Origin: Candidatus Krumholzibacteriia bacterium
Lineage (GTDB): Bacteria > Krumholzibacteriota > Krumholzibacteriia > Krumholzibacteriales > Krumholzibacteriaceae
Reading direction: 5' to 3'
NCBI GenBank assembly: GCA_026387805.1
Contig: JAPLKY010000189.1
Coordinates: 1-6,826, forward strand
Length of the DNA stretch: 6,826 nucleotides
Of the stretch, positions 1 to 6,585 are shown in pieces (the first letter of the stretch is position 1; every line of letters begins with the position of its first letter). Below the pieces are notes generated by a model. That model worked only from the letters and a program-made list of their open reading frames with translations, did no database searches and had not been told where the DNA came from. Made by a program: the position numbers and the translations under genes.

Positions 1-200
1 ATAACGAGATAGAAAACGATCGTGGGCCGGTCAACGCACAGAAATACGAAGGGAAGAGCGAATAGAAGCATCAGGGCGAGCCGCGTTAGGCCGGCCGGGA
101 GGAACAGCGCGGCGGCGACGGCGCAGCATGCGAGCGGCGCCGCGACGACCAGCATGAACCGTTTCAGTTCGATCGCCTTTCCGTAGAGCTCGAGCTTCAT
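1..200 (-). CDS. N-terminus of multi-pass membrane protein, probable O-antigen ligase/polymerase (partial)
   Basis: The first 66 residues are visible before the window edge cuts the gene; it is open to the edge with no stop. It begins MKLELYGKAIELKRF, a short cytoplasmic amphipathic stretch, then two hydrophobic segments at about residues 15-37 and 41-57, separated by a short Pro/Gly turn. A DRPT motif follows the second segment, and a third hydrophobic stretch starts after it. A short basic N-terminus followed by two helices and a D-R-P turn resembles the start of O-antigen ligase (WaaL/PF04932-type) and Wzy-like proteins, but the diagnostic periplasmic loop lies outside the window. The ATG at 198-200 is 3 nt after the stop of the wzz-like gene, so translation is probably coupled. 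A Wzz neighbour fits either Wzy or ligase. The coding call is firm; the function is inferred from topology and context. Confidence 0.6.
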   Translation of the reverse strand, partial: MKLELYGKAIELKRFMLVVAAPLACCAVAAALFLPAGLTRLALMLLFALPFVFLCVDRPTIVFYLV

Positions 201-203
201 GCC

Positions 204-1364
204 TCACACGCTTTCGCTTCCCGATTCGGAGTCGCCGCCCGGACGCGCTCCGGCGCCCGCACCGTCTCCCGTCGCCCCCCACCCCACCTTCCTGCGCTCG
301 TCCAGAATCATGAAGAAGCTCGCCCAGAAGAACGCGGCGACGGTCGAGACAAGCACTATTTGCTTTCGCTTCGGCCACGAACGGCGATCTGGCGCCGAGG
401 GAGGATCGAGGACCTTGAGAGCGCTCATACGGCCTTTCGCGATAACCTCGGCATCGGCGAGCCTCAGGCGCAGATACGCAAGCATGAACTCCTGTATCCG
501 GCGCTCGCTCATGAATTGCAGGTAGCGGGTGCTGATTTCGGGGAGCTTCTTGAAAGGAGGAAAGAGGTTCGGCTCGGCTCCGGTCTCCCGCAGAAGGAGA
601 AGCTGGTTGCGCAATTGATTCCATTCGAACTCGACCCGATCGAGATTTTCGCTTCCCGGCTTCATCGTAAGCTCGAGCAGCCGCTTCTCGACGTCGAGCA
701 CGCTGAGACGGCTGCTCAGATCGGACACGATATCGAGCATCACCCGCACCTGCTCTTCCATCTGGTACAGGCCGTACTGTCCCAGATAGCTGCCGATGAG
801 GGAATCGGCGACGGTGAGCGCGCGCTCCCGCCGCTCGACCTCGCCGTTCAGGAATTGCATCCGTTCGCGCGAGTTCTCGACGACGAGATCGAGAAGGATC
901 GTGTCGAGTTGCGCAAGGTATTCCCCGGCGATCGCGATCGCCCGCTCCCGGTCGCGGTCCGCGACGCTCAGCACGATGACGCCTTCGTCCTTGATCACGA
1001 CCGCCGTATGCTCTCCGAGCTTCCTCCGCGCTTCATCCCGATCGGTCACCCCGTACGTTCCTCTCAGATCGAACTTCGCGTCGATGAGATCGCTCATCCT
1101 GCGGCTCCGGATGAGATAATCGATGAGGTAGCTCTTGCGGGCCCTGAGATAGGCCGCGAACGATTCGCCGAACGATCCCATCGGCGCGAAAAACTCCTTG
1201 AGGTTCGTGAGATCCTTCTCGACGCCGGTAAGAGCAAACATCGTCGATGCGACGAAACGCTGCGGGAGCAGGACGCTCACCCCGGCGGAGATCAGAAAAC
1301 CGGCCGCAGTGACGAGCAGAATCACCCTTTTACGACGGAGCACGACCAGAAGAAGAGGAATCAT
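204..1364 (-). CDS. wzz: Wzz-like polysaccharide chain-length determinant (PCP family)
   Basis: This 386-residue inner-membrane protein is predicted to set the length of the polymer made by the Wzy-dependent pathway. It shows the polysaccharide co-polymerase plan: TM1 at about 13-33, a periplasmic domain of about 300 residues, then TM2 at about 335-354. The periplasmic part contains the usual alpha/beta region (about 35-150) and long charged helices at about 165-235 and 275-315 likely to form coiled coils. A proline-rich motif, DPPSAPDRRSWPKRK (320-334), sits just before TM2, as in Wzz/GumC relatives. The C-terminal tail (355-386) is short, rich in Gly, Ser and acidic residues, and carries no Walker motifs, so there is no fused tyrosine kinase. 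The cytoplasmic N-terminus is very short (about 12 residues). The ATG at 1362-1364 is the only ATG, GTG or TTG after the in-frame stop at 1386-1388; its best ribosome site (GAGG) is about 11 nt away, and the ATG overlaps the stop of a small upstream ORF. Confidence 0.88.
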   Translation of the reverse strand: MIPLLLVVLRRKRVILLVTAAGFLISAGVSVLLPQRFVASTMFALTGVEKDLTNLKEFFAPMGSFGESFAAYLRARKSYLIDYLIRSRRMSDLIDAKFDLRGTYGVTDRDEARRKLGEHTAVVIKDEGVIVLSVADRDRERAIAIAGEYLAQLDTILLDLVVENSRERMQFLNGEVERRERALTVADSLIGSYLGQYGLYQMEEQVRVMLDIVSDLSSRLSVLDVEKRLLELTMKPGSENLDRVEFEWNQLRNQLLLLRETGAEPNLFPPFKKLPEISTRYLQFMSERRIQEFMLAYLRLRLADAEVIAKGRMSALKVLDPPSAPDRRSWPKRKQIVLVSTVAAFFWASFFMILDERRKVGWGATGDGAGAGARPGGDSESGSESV

Positions 1365-1459
1365 CGTCGCGCGGACCTCGCTTGTTCACGAACGTCGTCC
1401 ATAAACGCACGTAGCATGCATCCGAATGTAGCATCGTCGTCCATGTCCGGCAAGCCCAT
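1361..1459 (-). CDS. Possible 32-residue small ORF coupled to wzz
   Basis: The 103-nt gap between the GT-C/TPR gene and wzz contains an ORF that starts at ATG 1457-1459 and encodes MGLPDMDDDATFGCM followed by LRAFMDDVREQARSARR. Its TGA (1361-1363) overlaps the wzz ATG as ATGA, the usual geometry of translational coupling. Internal in-frame ATGs at 1442-1444 and 1400-1402 lie in two copies of the 10-mer ATGGACGACG. No good Shine-Dalgarno sequence precedes the first ATG, and I recognise no family. It may be a leader or coupling peptide for wzz, or chance. The reading frame also runs open upstream into the GT-C/TPR gene as an out-of-frame shadow, which lowers its weight. Confidence 0.3.
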   Translation of the reverse strand: MGLPDMDDDATFGCMLRAFMDDVREQARSARR

Positions 1460-1468
1460 TATCGGGCT
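1451..1468 (-). other. Small hairpin just after the GT-C/TPR stop codon
   Basis: On the minus strand, AGCCC-GATAAT-GGGCT forms a 5-bp stem with a 6-nt loop, extendable by a G-T pair, beginning inside the stop codon of the GT-C/TPR gene. No T-run follows, so it is not a convincing intrinsic terminator. It also occludes the ATG of the small ORF at 1457-1459, so it could modulate that start or protect mRNA ends. It is short and could be chance. Confidence 0.25.
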
Positions 1469-3354
1469 CAGCGCATGCCCTCGAGCCATTCGAGCATCCC
1501 GGCGAGCTTCGCATCGTCGGGAGCGATCGAGAGAGCGCGCTTCACCCAAACGATCGCCTCGTCCCTCCTCCCTTCGGCGAGCGCCGCCTGCGCGAGAAGC
1601 CGGCACGCGAGCACCTGCTCGCCCGGCCGGCCGATCGACAAAGCATGCTCGTACAGCCTCCGCGCCTCCGCGCGCCGCCCGAGAAGCTCGAGCGCGGAGC
1701 CGTACTCTATCGCCAGGCGCGGAAAACGCGGCATGAGCGCGTACGCGCGCGCGTACAGGTCCACCGACGTTTGCGCCTCTCCCCGTTTCCGGAGAATGCG
1801 CGCGTAGTTGATCATCGCCTCGACGTGCTCCGGATCGAGCCGGTACGCCTCGGCGAACGCCTCGGCGGCCTTCGCTTCGTCCTTGTTCGCGATGTAGTAG
1901 TTGCCGAGAAACGTGTACGCCGCGCTTTCGTTCACCCGTACCATGGTCCGGTGCGAGACGAGAAAGAAGAGCGCCAGGGCCGCGGCAATCATGATCGCGA
2001 CGGACTTCAGGCGCCGGCGCGAGATCTCCCGGACCGCCCACGCGACGAAGAAAGCCGCGAGAAGGATCAGGATCGGAACGGCGGGAAGCCGGTAGCGCGC
2101 GTTGACGAAGAAGAGGAGGACCGAGGCGATCGCGCACCCGAGAAAGAGCGAGACGACGCTCCGGTTCCTCCCGCTCCGGAAGAGCACGACGAGCCCGCAG
2201 AGGCCGAGCGGGGCGATGACGGCGAAGGGCAGAAACAGAAACGCGAGGACTCCGCACGATTTCTCATAGAAGATGACGTTCGGCACGTCGGGCACCTCGA
2301 TCCCATTGAAGAAGACGAGGAACTTTCTTCCGACGAGACCGAGCCACCACGCCGGGTCGCGTCCGATCTCTCCGAGCGCCTTGCGAACATAGTACCCGGA
2401 CACTTCGGGCTGCGTCATGGCGCGACCCGTCTCCGCCTCGGCCTTCAACTTCGCATCCTCGATCATGCCGCGCATGTCCGCCCGCATATCGGCGGGCGGC
2501 TGAAAGACACCGGTGCTTCCCGGCCGGTTGCCGATGTAAAAGTTGATGCCTCCATGGGCGGATACGGGAACGACCCGTCCGGTGAGCGCCGCGCCGTACA
2601 CGATCGGAGGCGCGAGGAACAGCGCCGCTCCGGCGAGACAGCTCAGAGCGGGAACCATGCCTCTGCGCTTCCGGAGATTCCTCAGCAGTATCCAGACCGG
2701 AACGGCCGCGACGAGAAGCAGGAAGAAATTCGGCCTGCCGAGGGCGCCGGCGCCGAGAAGCGCGCCGAGGATACAGCTCGAAACCCATTGCGGAATCCGC
2801 CGCGTCCGAAGACGCATCGGCCGTTCCCCTCTCAGATCCTCATCGAGCGCCAGCGCGAGCATGAAGGAAGCGGTGACGAGAAACACCTCGAGAGCCGTCG
2901 CGATGATCGTCCCTTCATACAGGACGAACTGCCGGTAGAGCAGCGCCATCGTCGCCGCCGCGATCGCCGTGATCGCCGCGGACGGCCTTCCCTTTCTCGG
3001 GCCCTCGACCAATCTCGCCCCGGCGGCGTAGATGAGCGCGATAGTGAAGAGACCGAGCGCGAACTGCGCGATGCGGGGCGCCAGAAGCCCCGCTCCGAAG
3101 AGCTTGAAGACGACGACGAGAAACGCGGGATACAGCGGGTTGAAATCGAGGGCGCCCGCCGGCGGCGCGCCTCCCGCCGAAATGGCCCGGGCGAGATCGT
3201 AATAGAATCGCGAATCGAGCGAGAGAACGCCGCCGAACTCGGATCTCTCGATCTGAACGAGAAAGACCAGCCGCACGACGAGCCCCGCGGCCACGATCGC
3301 CGCGAGCGCTACTGCGGGATGAATTCCCTTCTTCGGCGTTTCGTTTCTCGCCAT
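1468..3354 (-). CDS. GT-C membrane glycosyltransferase (GT39/ArnT-like) with C-terminal TPR domain
   Basis: This 628-residue protein has a polytopic N-terminal part (about 11-13 membrane segments between residues 13 and 466) and a soluble C-terminus. The first periplasmic loop contains SLDSRFYYDLARA (45-57); Asp47 fits the catalytic acidic residue of GT-C enzymes such as PMT/ArnT, which use polyprenyl-phosphate sugars as donors. A large loop holds GGINFYIGNRPGSTG (268-282), and NARYRLPAVP (418-427) resembles the arginine/proline motif seen late in these membrane domains. Residues about 475-613 form four TPR units with the spaced G/A/Y...A...LDP pattern. The TPR part should be periplasmic if topology follows the family. 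The likely role is transfer of a sugar in the periplasm onto a lipid-linked glycan or a protein; donor and acceptor cannot be read from sequence. The ATG at 3352-3354 has AAAGGA 10 nt upstream. The gene follows the GT2 gene by 52 nt. Its GC and GC3 are visibly higher than those of the upstream genes. Confidence 0.85.
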   Translation of the reverse strand: MARNETPKKGIHPAVALAAIVAAGLVVRLVFLVQIERSEFGGVLSLDSRFYYDLARAISAGGAPPAGALDFNPLYPAFLVVVFKLFGAGLLAPRIAQFALGLFTIALIYAAGARLVEGPRKGRPSAAITAIAAATMALLYRQFVLYEGTIIATALEVFLVTASFMLALALDEDLRGERPMRLRTRRIPQWVSSCILGALLGAGALGRPNFFLLLVAAVPVWILLRNLRKRRGMVPALSCLAGAALFLAPPIVYGAALTGRVVPVSAHGGINFYIGNRPGSTGVFQPPADMRADMRGMIEDAKLKAEAETGRAMTQPEVSGYYVRKALGEIGRDPAWWLGLVGRKFLVFFNGIEVPDVPNVIFYEKSCGVLAFLFLPFAVIAPLGLCGLVVLFRSGRNRSVVSLFLGCAIASVLLFFVNARYRLPAVPILILLAAFFVAWAVREISRRRLKSVAIMIAAALALFFLVSHRTMVRVNESAAYTFLGNYYIANKDEAKAAEAFAEAYRLDPEHVEAMINYARILRKRGEAQTSVDLYARAYALMPRFPRLAIEYGSALELLGRRAEARRLYEHALSIGRPGEQVLACRLLAQAALAEGRRDEAIVWVKRALSIAPDDAKLAGMLEWLEGMR

Positions 3355-3364
3355 GAATCCTCAT

Positions 3365-3370
3365 TCCTTT
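3365..3370 (-). promoter_or_regulatory. Ribosome binding site of the GT-C/TPR gene
   Basis: AAAGGA lies 10 nt before the ATG at 3352-3354. A nearer ATG (3362-3364, in another frame) gives only a shadow ORF overlapping the real gene, so this site supports the 3354 start. Confidence 0.5.
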
Positions 3371-3406
3371 CGCGAGCCGAGGGAACGCGCGCCCGCAAGA
3401 GACGCA

Positions 3407-4303
3407 TCACACGCGCTCTTGTGCGCTTCGAAACACGCCATGAAAGAAGCCTTTAAGAACGTTCCGTATCTTCGCGGGCCTCTGTTTCTCGAACAGGCAC
3501 ATGAGCACCAGGGATTTCATTCTCGAATGTACGGTGTCGTACACCCATCTCGGTTCGGTGGCGAAGTACTCCTTGATCAGGATAATGTGGTTTCGAGTCA
3601 TATAGTAGCGTCGGAACGCCGGGTGATTCGTCGTGCCGGGCCTCTTCCAGAGGAGCCTGTGCTTGGTGGTCGCGCCGACGCTGTGCAGCATGACCGGCTT
3701 GCACGTCGCTATCACCTTGTATCCCCTTCTTCTCGCCCTCAGACAGTACTCGTCATCCACGTGATCGATGAAAAATGCGTCCCGGAACGGACCGATACGA
3801 TTGTAGACGTCGATGGACACGAGGCTTCCGGATGTTATGACGGTCTTCCGTTCCCGCCATGAGATTCCCGAGGCGCTCTCGTCGGGGTAATGCACTATGC
3901 AAGCATTGACGTCCCGATAATTGCAGCCGAGCACGGCCGGCGCATCGGCCTCGCCATAGTCTTCGAAGACGTCGATGAGCGTATCGAGCGCGCCTTCCTC
4001 GAGGACGGAATCCTGATCGAACAGAAACGCCCATGCATACCCGTTCTGACGCGCCCAGGCCATTCCCTCGTTCAACGCGGTCGCCACACCGAGGTTCCGC
4101 GCGTTGCGGATCAGATGAACGTTCTTCCGTTCCGCCATTCCATCGAGCACGCGAATCTTCTCCGCGGAAGTGTGATTATCGACGATCACGATATGATCGA
4201 CCTGCCCGGAGAGGACGTCGATGCGCCCCTCGAGACCGTCATCGGGATGATACGTGACGACGACGCCGCAAATGTTCTTCTTTTCAAGAGTGCTCTTCGA
4301 CAT
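3407..4303 (-). CDS. GT2 glycosyltransferase, rhamnosyltransferase-like
   Basis: This predicted cytoplasmic family 2 glycosyltransferase (298 residues) should add one sugar to the growing lipid-linked repeat unit. Numbered from the chosen start, it has the nucleotide-binding strand ICGVVVTYHPD (11-21), HIVIVDN (37-43), RNLGVATALNEG (69-80), and the metal-binding FDQDS motif (95-99) in place of a plain DXD. It also has SGSLVS (158-163) and the acceptor-side FIDHVDDEYCLRARRRGYKV (178-197) with the D-D-E catalytic-base region. This set, especially LFDQDS and the ID-D-E-R-G segment, is typical of bacterial rhamnosyltransferases of the RfbF type, but donor sugar is not proven. Two starts are possible: ATG at 4319-4321 without a ribosome site, and ATG at 4301-4303 with GGAAGG 8 nt upstream; the second is preferred and gives MSKSTLEKK. 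The gene follows the other GT2 gene by 24 nt. Confidence 0.9.
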   Translation of the reverse strand: MSKSTLEKKNICGVVVTYHPDDGLEGRIDVLSGQVDHIVIVDNHTSAEKIRVLDGMAERKNVHLIRNARNLGVATALNEGMAWARQNGYAWAFLFDQDSVLEEGALDTLIDVFEDYGEADAPAVLGCNYRDVNACIVHYPDESASGISWRERKTVITSGSLVSIDVYNRIGPFRDAFFIDHVDDEYCLRARRRGYKVIATCKPVMLHSVGATTKHRLLWKRPGTTNHPAFRRYYMTRNHIILIKEYFATEPRWVYDTVHSRMKSLVLMCLFEKQRPAKIRNVLKGFFHGVFRSAQERV

Positions 4304-4311
4304 CGGCCGAG

Positions 4312-4317
4312 CCTTCC
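4312..4317 (-). promoter_or_regulatory. Ribosome binding site deciding the start of the rhamnosyltransferase-like gene
   Basis: GGAAGG lies 8 nt before the ATG at 4301-4303. The alternative ATG at 4319-4321 lies upstream of this site and has no purine-rich sequence within 15 nt, so the shorter protein is favoured. Confidence 0.5.
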
Positions 4318-4327
4318 GCATGCCGGA

Positions 4328-5305
4328 TCAGTTGAGGAAGAGGTCCTTCGCCGCGCTCAGAAATCCGTTTGAATACCGGTGGTATCTGAGCGAGCACAGG
4401 TTCGCCGCGACCGCGAAGACGCGTTTGCGCTTTTCCTTCGGCATGTGCGACCTCGAATAATAGTACACGACCCTGTCTCTGATCGCCTTTATCTTGCCGT
4501 CATAATCGGGCAGCGTGCCGCGCAGCTTCTTCAATCGCCGGTGCCCCTGCGAATAGCGGCGGAATTCACGCACATACAGACCGGAGTTGTCTCCGAACAC
4601 CGCCCTCGCGGTCAGGACGGCCTTCTTCCTCCGTGCCCCGAGCTGCTGGCCGGGATGCTCCCGGTACTGCACGAGCGGCTCATCTATATACACCATTTCC
4701 GCGCACAACGACATGATGAATGCGATCCATGCATCGTGAATCCACGACGACGGGAACGGGACGATCTTGTCCGTAAAGCCCTTCCTGAATGCCATCGTCG
4801 CGCCGGTGACCATCTGTCTGTCGAGAAGCACCCTCCACGCGTTTCCGGAGTCAAACTGTCTTTTTCGTTTCCGCGTGAACTCGAATCGCTCCCACAGGGT
4901 AATGCCGAGAGGATTCAGATTCCGGTCCACCACCGCTGCATTGGAAAACACGACGCCCGCATGAGGATTGCCGTCGAACGCATCCGCGATCCTCGACAGC
5001 TTTTCCGGCAGCCAGAAATCGTCCTGATCGGCAAGGGCAATGATATCCCCCGTGCACAGGAGTATCGCTTTTTCAAAGTTCTTGTTGGATCCCACGTTCG
5101 CGGCGTTTTCATGGATATGCACGGGGAAGGAGCTGTTTCGCGCAAAAGCATCGAGGATCCCGAGCGTTCCGTCGTTGGAACGGTCATCGCACACGATCAA
5201 TTCATCGGGCAATCGCCTCTGGGCGGCGATGCTCCCGAGCTGCTCCGCGAGATACGCCTCGCCGTTATAGGTGCAAAGAGCAATTGAAAGTCTCCGTCCC
5301 GTCAT
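4328..5305 (-). CDS. GT2 glycosyltransferase (O-antigen type, rhamnosyltransferase-like)
   Basis: This 325-residue predicted cytoplasmic glycosyltransferase has a GT-A fold. It opens with LSIALCTYNGEAYLAEQL (6-23), then DELIVCDDRSNDGT (34-47) for nucleotide-sugar binding and ALADQDDFWLPEKL (90-103), the DXD-type metal site. VTGATMAF (166-173) and WIHDAWIAF (188-196) form the acceptor and catalytic-base region; YREHPGQQLG (214-223) matches the Y-R-x-H-x-x-N/Q-x-x-G motif of this O-antigen subgroup. A helical C-terminus ending in KDLFLN is typical of these enzymes. The frame is open further upstream to 5521, but that extension lies inside wzx and does not resemble a GT2 start. The ATG at 5303-5305 overlaps the wzx stop as ATGA and has GGGAG 7 nt upstream, so it is the start. 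It probably adds a sugar to the undecaprenyl-linked repeat unit; rhamnose is a guess. Confidence 0.92.
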   Translation of the reverse strand: MTGRRLSIALCTYNGEAYLAEQLGSIAAQRRLPDELIVCDDRSNDGTLGILDAFARNSSFPVHIHENAANVGSNKNFEKAILLCTGDIIALADQDDFWLPEKLSRIADAFDGNPHAGVVFSNAAVVDRNLNPLGITLWERFEFTRKRKRQFDSGNAWRVLLDRQMVTGATMAFRKGFTDKIVPFPSSWIHDAWIAFIMSLCAEMVYIDEPLVQYREHPGQQLGARRKKAVLTARAVFGDNSGLYVREFRRYSQGHRRLKKLRGTLPDYDGKIKAIRDRVVYYYSRSHMPKEKRKRVFAVAANLCSLRYHRYSNGFLSAAKDLFLN

Positions 5306-6573
5306 TGCCGTGCTCCCGAGGCGCCGAAGATATGGATGCCTCTTTTGCGCAACCGGTACAACGTCATCGCTATGACGATGGTCTCGACGAAGAGCACCGA
5401 GATCGACACGCCGCGCGCCTCGAGCGCGTAGGTCAACAGAATCATTCCCATGACGCCGACGAGGCTCGAAACCATGTAGACGATGGAGTAGTCCCTCTTC
5501 AAACCCAGGGAAAGCAGACACTGAACCGTCAGTATGCTGCTCAGTATGATCAGCACGGGGGCAAATGCCAGTATCCGCAGCAGATCGACCGACGCGGAAT
5601 AGTCCTTGCCGAGAATGGCGCCTACCAGAAACTCCGCATTGAAATAGACCAGCACGCAGATGAAACTCCCGATGAGTCCGAAAGAGAGGATCTCTTTCTT
5701 CATGAATACCAGCGCCTTTTCTCTCGAGTCATGCGCGAGTTTATTGACATAGGGATACAAAGTCTGGAATACGGGAGTGAATACCCCCTGAATGGCCTGT
5801 CGTATCTTATCGGCCCCGGTATAATACCCCACGATGGTATTGTTCGCGAACAGACCGAGTATGACCGTGGTCGACGACGTGTACATAACGACGCTGATCG
5901 ATGAAATGAAGACGTACCAGCCTTCAACGAGCTCCCTCTTGATATCGTCGAATGAGGGAAACACGAATCGAACATGGAAGACCCTCATGGCGCATACGAG
6001 GCTCGCGATCCCGACCAGCACGGCGGTCGCCGAGTTGAGCATCACGAACACCACGTGGCCGTTTTCCCCCGACACGCAAATGAATATTACGGCCGTGAGC
6101 GCGATACGGCCGGAAAGATTGATATACGTTATGTATTTCATGCGTTCCATGCCCTGGAACAGCCACACGGGAAACAGCACGTTGCCGACGACGAGCCCGA
6201 AGGAGAACAGATAGATGTCCGCGTCCGCCCTGAATTTATCGAACGAGTAGACCACGACCAGCAGCAGGATCAGGCTCAGGGCGAGGAGTCCGGCTTTGAT
6301 GATCATCACCGCGCTGAATATTCTGGATATCCCTTCCCGGTCGTCCCTTTTCAGGGAAATCTCCTTGGTAGCCGACAGGTTGAAGCCGTATCCCGTCAGT
6401 ATGGTGAAGTAATTGATCAAAGCCGCGGCGAAACCTATCAAACCGTAGTGATCGGGTCCCAATACCCTGGTCAGGTATGGGACCGTGACGAACGGGAGAA
6501 TATAGTTGGCTCCCTGCAGCACCGACAGGGATGCAAAGTTGCCCAGTAGTCGCTTCCTGTCATCAGTATCGAT
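5302..6573 (-). CDS. wzx: Wzx O-antigen flippase (MOP superfamily), non-canonical start
   Basis: This polytopic inner-membrane transporter flips the undecaprenyl-linked oligosaccharide from cytoplasm to periplasm. About 12 hydrophobic segments are visible. Family signatures (numbered from the ATC start) are LQGANYILPFVTVPYLTRVL (19-38), the TGYGFNLSATKEIS stretch (60-73), VWLFQGMERMKYIT (136-149), a QTLYPYVNKL segment after the central helices (270-279), and PVLIILSSILTVQCLLSLG (339-357). Length (423) is normal for Wzx. The first ATG, GTG or TTG in frame is GTG at 6520-6522, with no ribosome site, and it would remove RKRLLGNFASLS, which matches the usual Wzx N-terminus. The frame stays open to a TGA at 6589-6591. 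The best initiation site is ATC at 6571-6573 with GGGGAG 6 nt upstream; CTG at 6544-6546 with AGGAAG 6 nt upstream is another. Identity as Wzx is firm; the exact start is not. Confidence 0.9.
   Translation of the reverse strand: MDTDDRKRLLGNFASLSVLQGANYILPFVTVPYLTRVLGPDHYGLIGFAAALINYFTILTGYGFNLSATKEISLKRDDREGISRIFSAVMIIKAGLLALSLILLLVVVYSFDKFRADADIYLFSFGLVVGNVLFPVWLFQGMERMKYITYINLSGRIALTAVIFICVSGENGHVVFVMLNSATAVLVGIASLVCAMRVFHVRFVFPSFDDIKRELVEGWYVFISSISVVMYTSSTTVILGLFANNTIVGYYTGADKIRQAIQGVFTPVFQTLYPYVNKLAHDSREKALVFMKKEILSFGLIGSFICVLVYFNAEFLVGAILGKDYSASVDLLRILAFAPVLIILSSILTVQCLLSLGLKRDYSIVYMVSSLVGVMGMILLTYALEARGVSISVLFVETIVIAMTLYRLRKRGIHIFGASGARQ
5313..5317 (-). promoter_or_regulatory. Ribosome binding site of the GT2 gene overlapping wzx
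   Basis: GGGAG lies 7 nt before the ATG at 5303-5305, inside the last codons of wzx. Together with the ATGA overlap it excludes the 72-codon upstream extension and suggests coupled translation. Confidence 0.6.
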
Positions 6574-6579
6574 GGCCTG

Positions 6580-6585
6580 CTCCCC
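6580..6585 (-). promoter_or_regulatory. wzx: Strong ribosome binding site before an ATC codon of wzx
   Basis: GGGGAG is followed by a 6-nt spacer (CAGGCC) and then ATC GAT ACT in the wzx frame. Spacing is ideal, but the start codon would be ATC. The nearby ATG at 6561-6563 is in another frame and yields only 30 codons. Confidence 0.45.

Noticed and set aside
900..970. Repeated GATCGC/GGTCGC-like motifs
   Set aside because: They come from the Asp-Arg-Glu-Arg and Ala-Ile-Ala-Ile residues of Wzz and GC-biased codons; no regular unit or spacing suggests a functional repeat.
360..1736. 458-codon open frame on the plus strand
   Set aside because: It is antisense to wzz and part of the GT-C/TPR gene, has His/Arg/Glu-rich composition and no recognisable motif, while the minus-strand frame has a complete PCP architecture.
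1460..2257. Long minus-strand frame upstream of the small ORF
   Set aside because: It is an Arg-rich out-of-frame shadow of the GT-C/TPR gene; only its last 32 codons lie outside that gene.
1645..3456. 603-codon open frame on the plus strand
   Set aside because: It lies antisense to the GT-C/TPR gene. The product is dominated by Arg, Glu and Asp with no domain or hydrophobic core, as expected from the reverse of a high-GC gene.
5306..5521. 72-codon N-terminal extension of the GT2 gene
   Set aside because: It lies entirely inside wzx in another frame, shows no glycosyltransferase similarity, and the ATG at 5303-5305 has a ribosome site and an ATGA overlap.
5974..6549. 191-codon plus-strand frame opposite wzx
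   Set aside because: It is antisense to conserved Wzx segments, and its His/Gln/Asp/Glu-rich composition is typical of the complement of membrane-protein codons.
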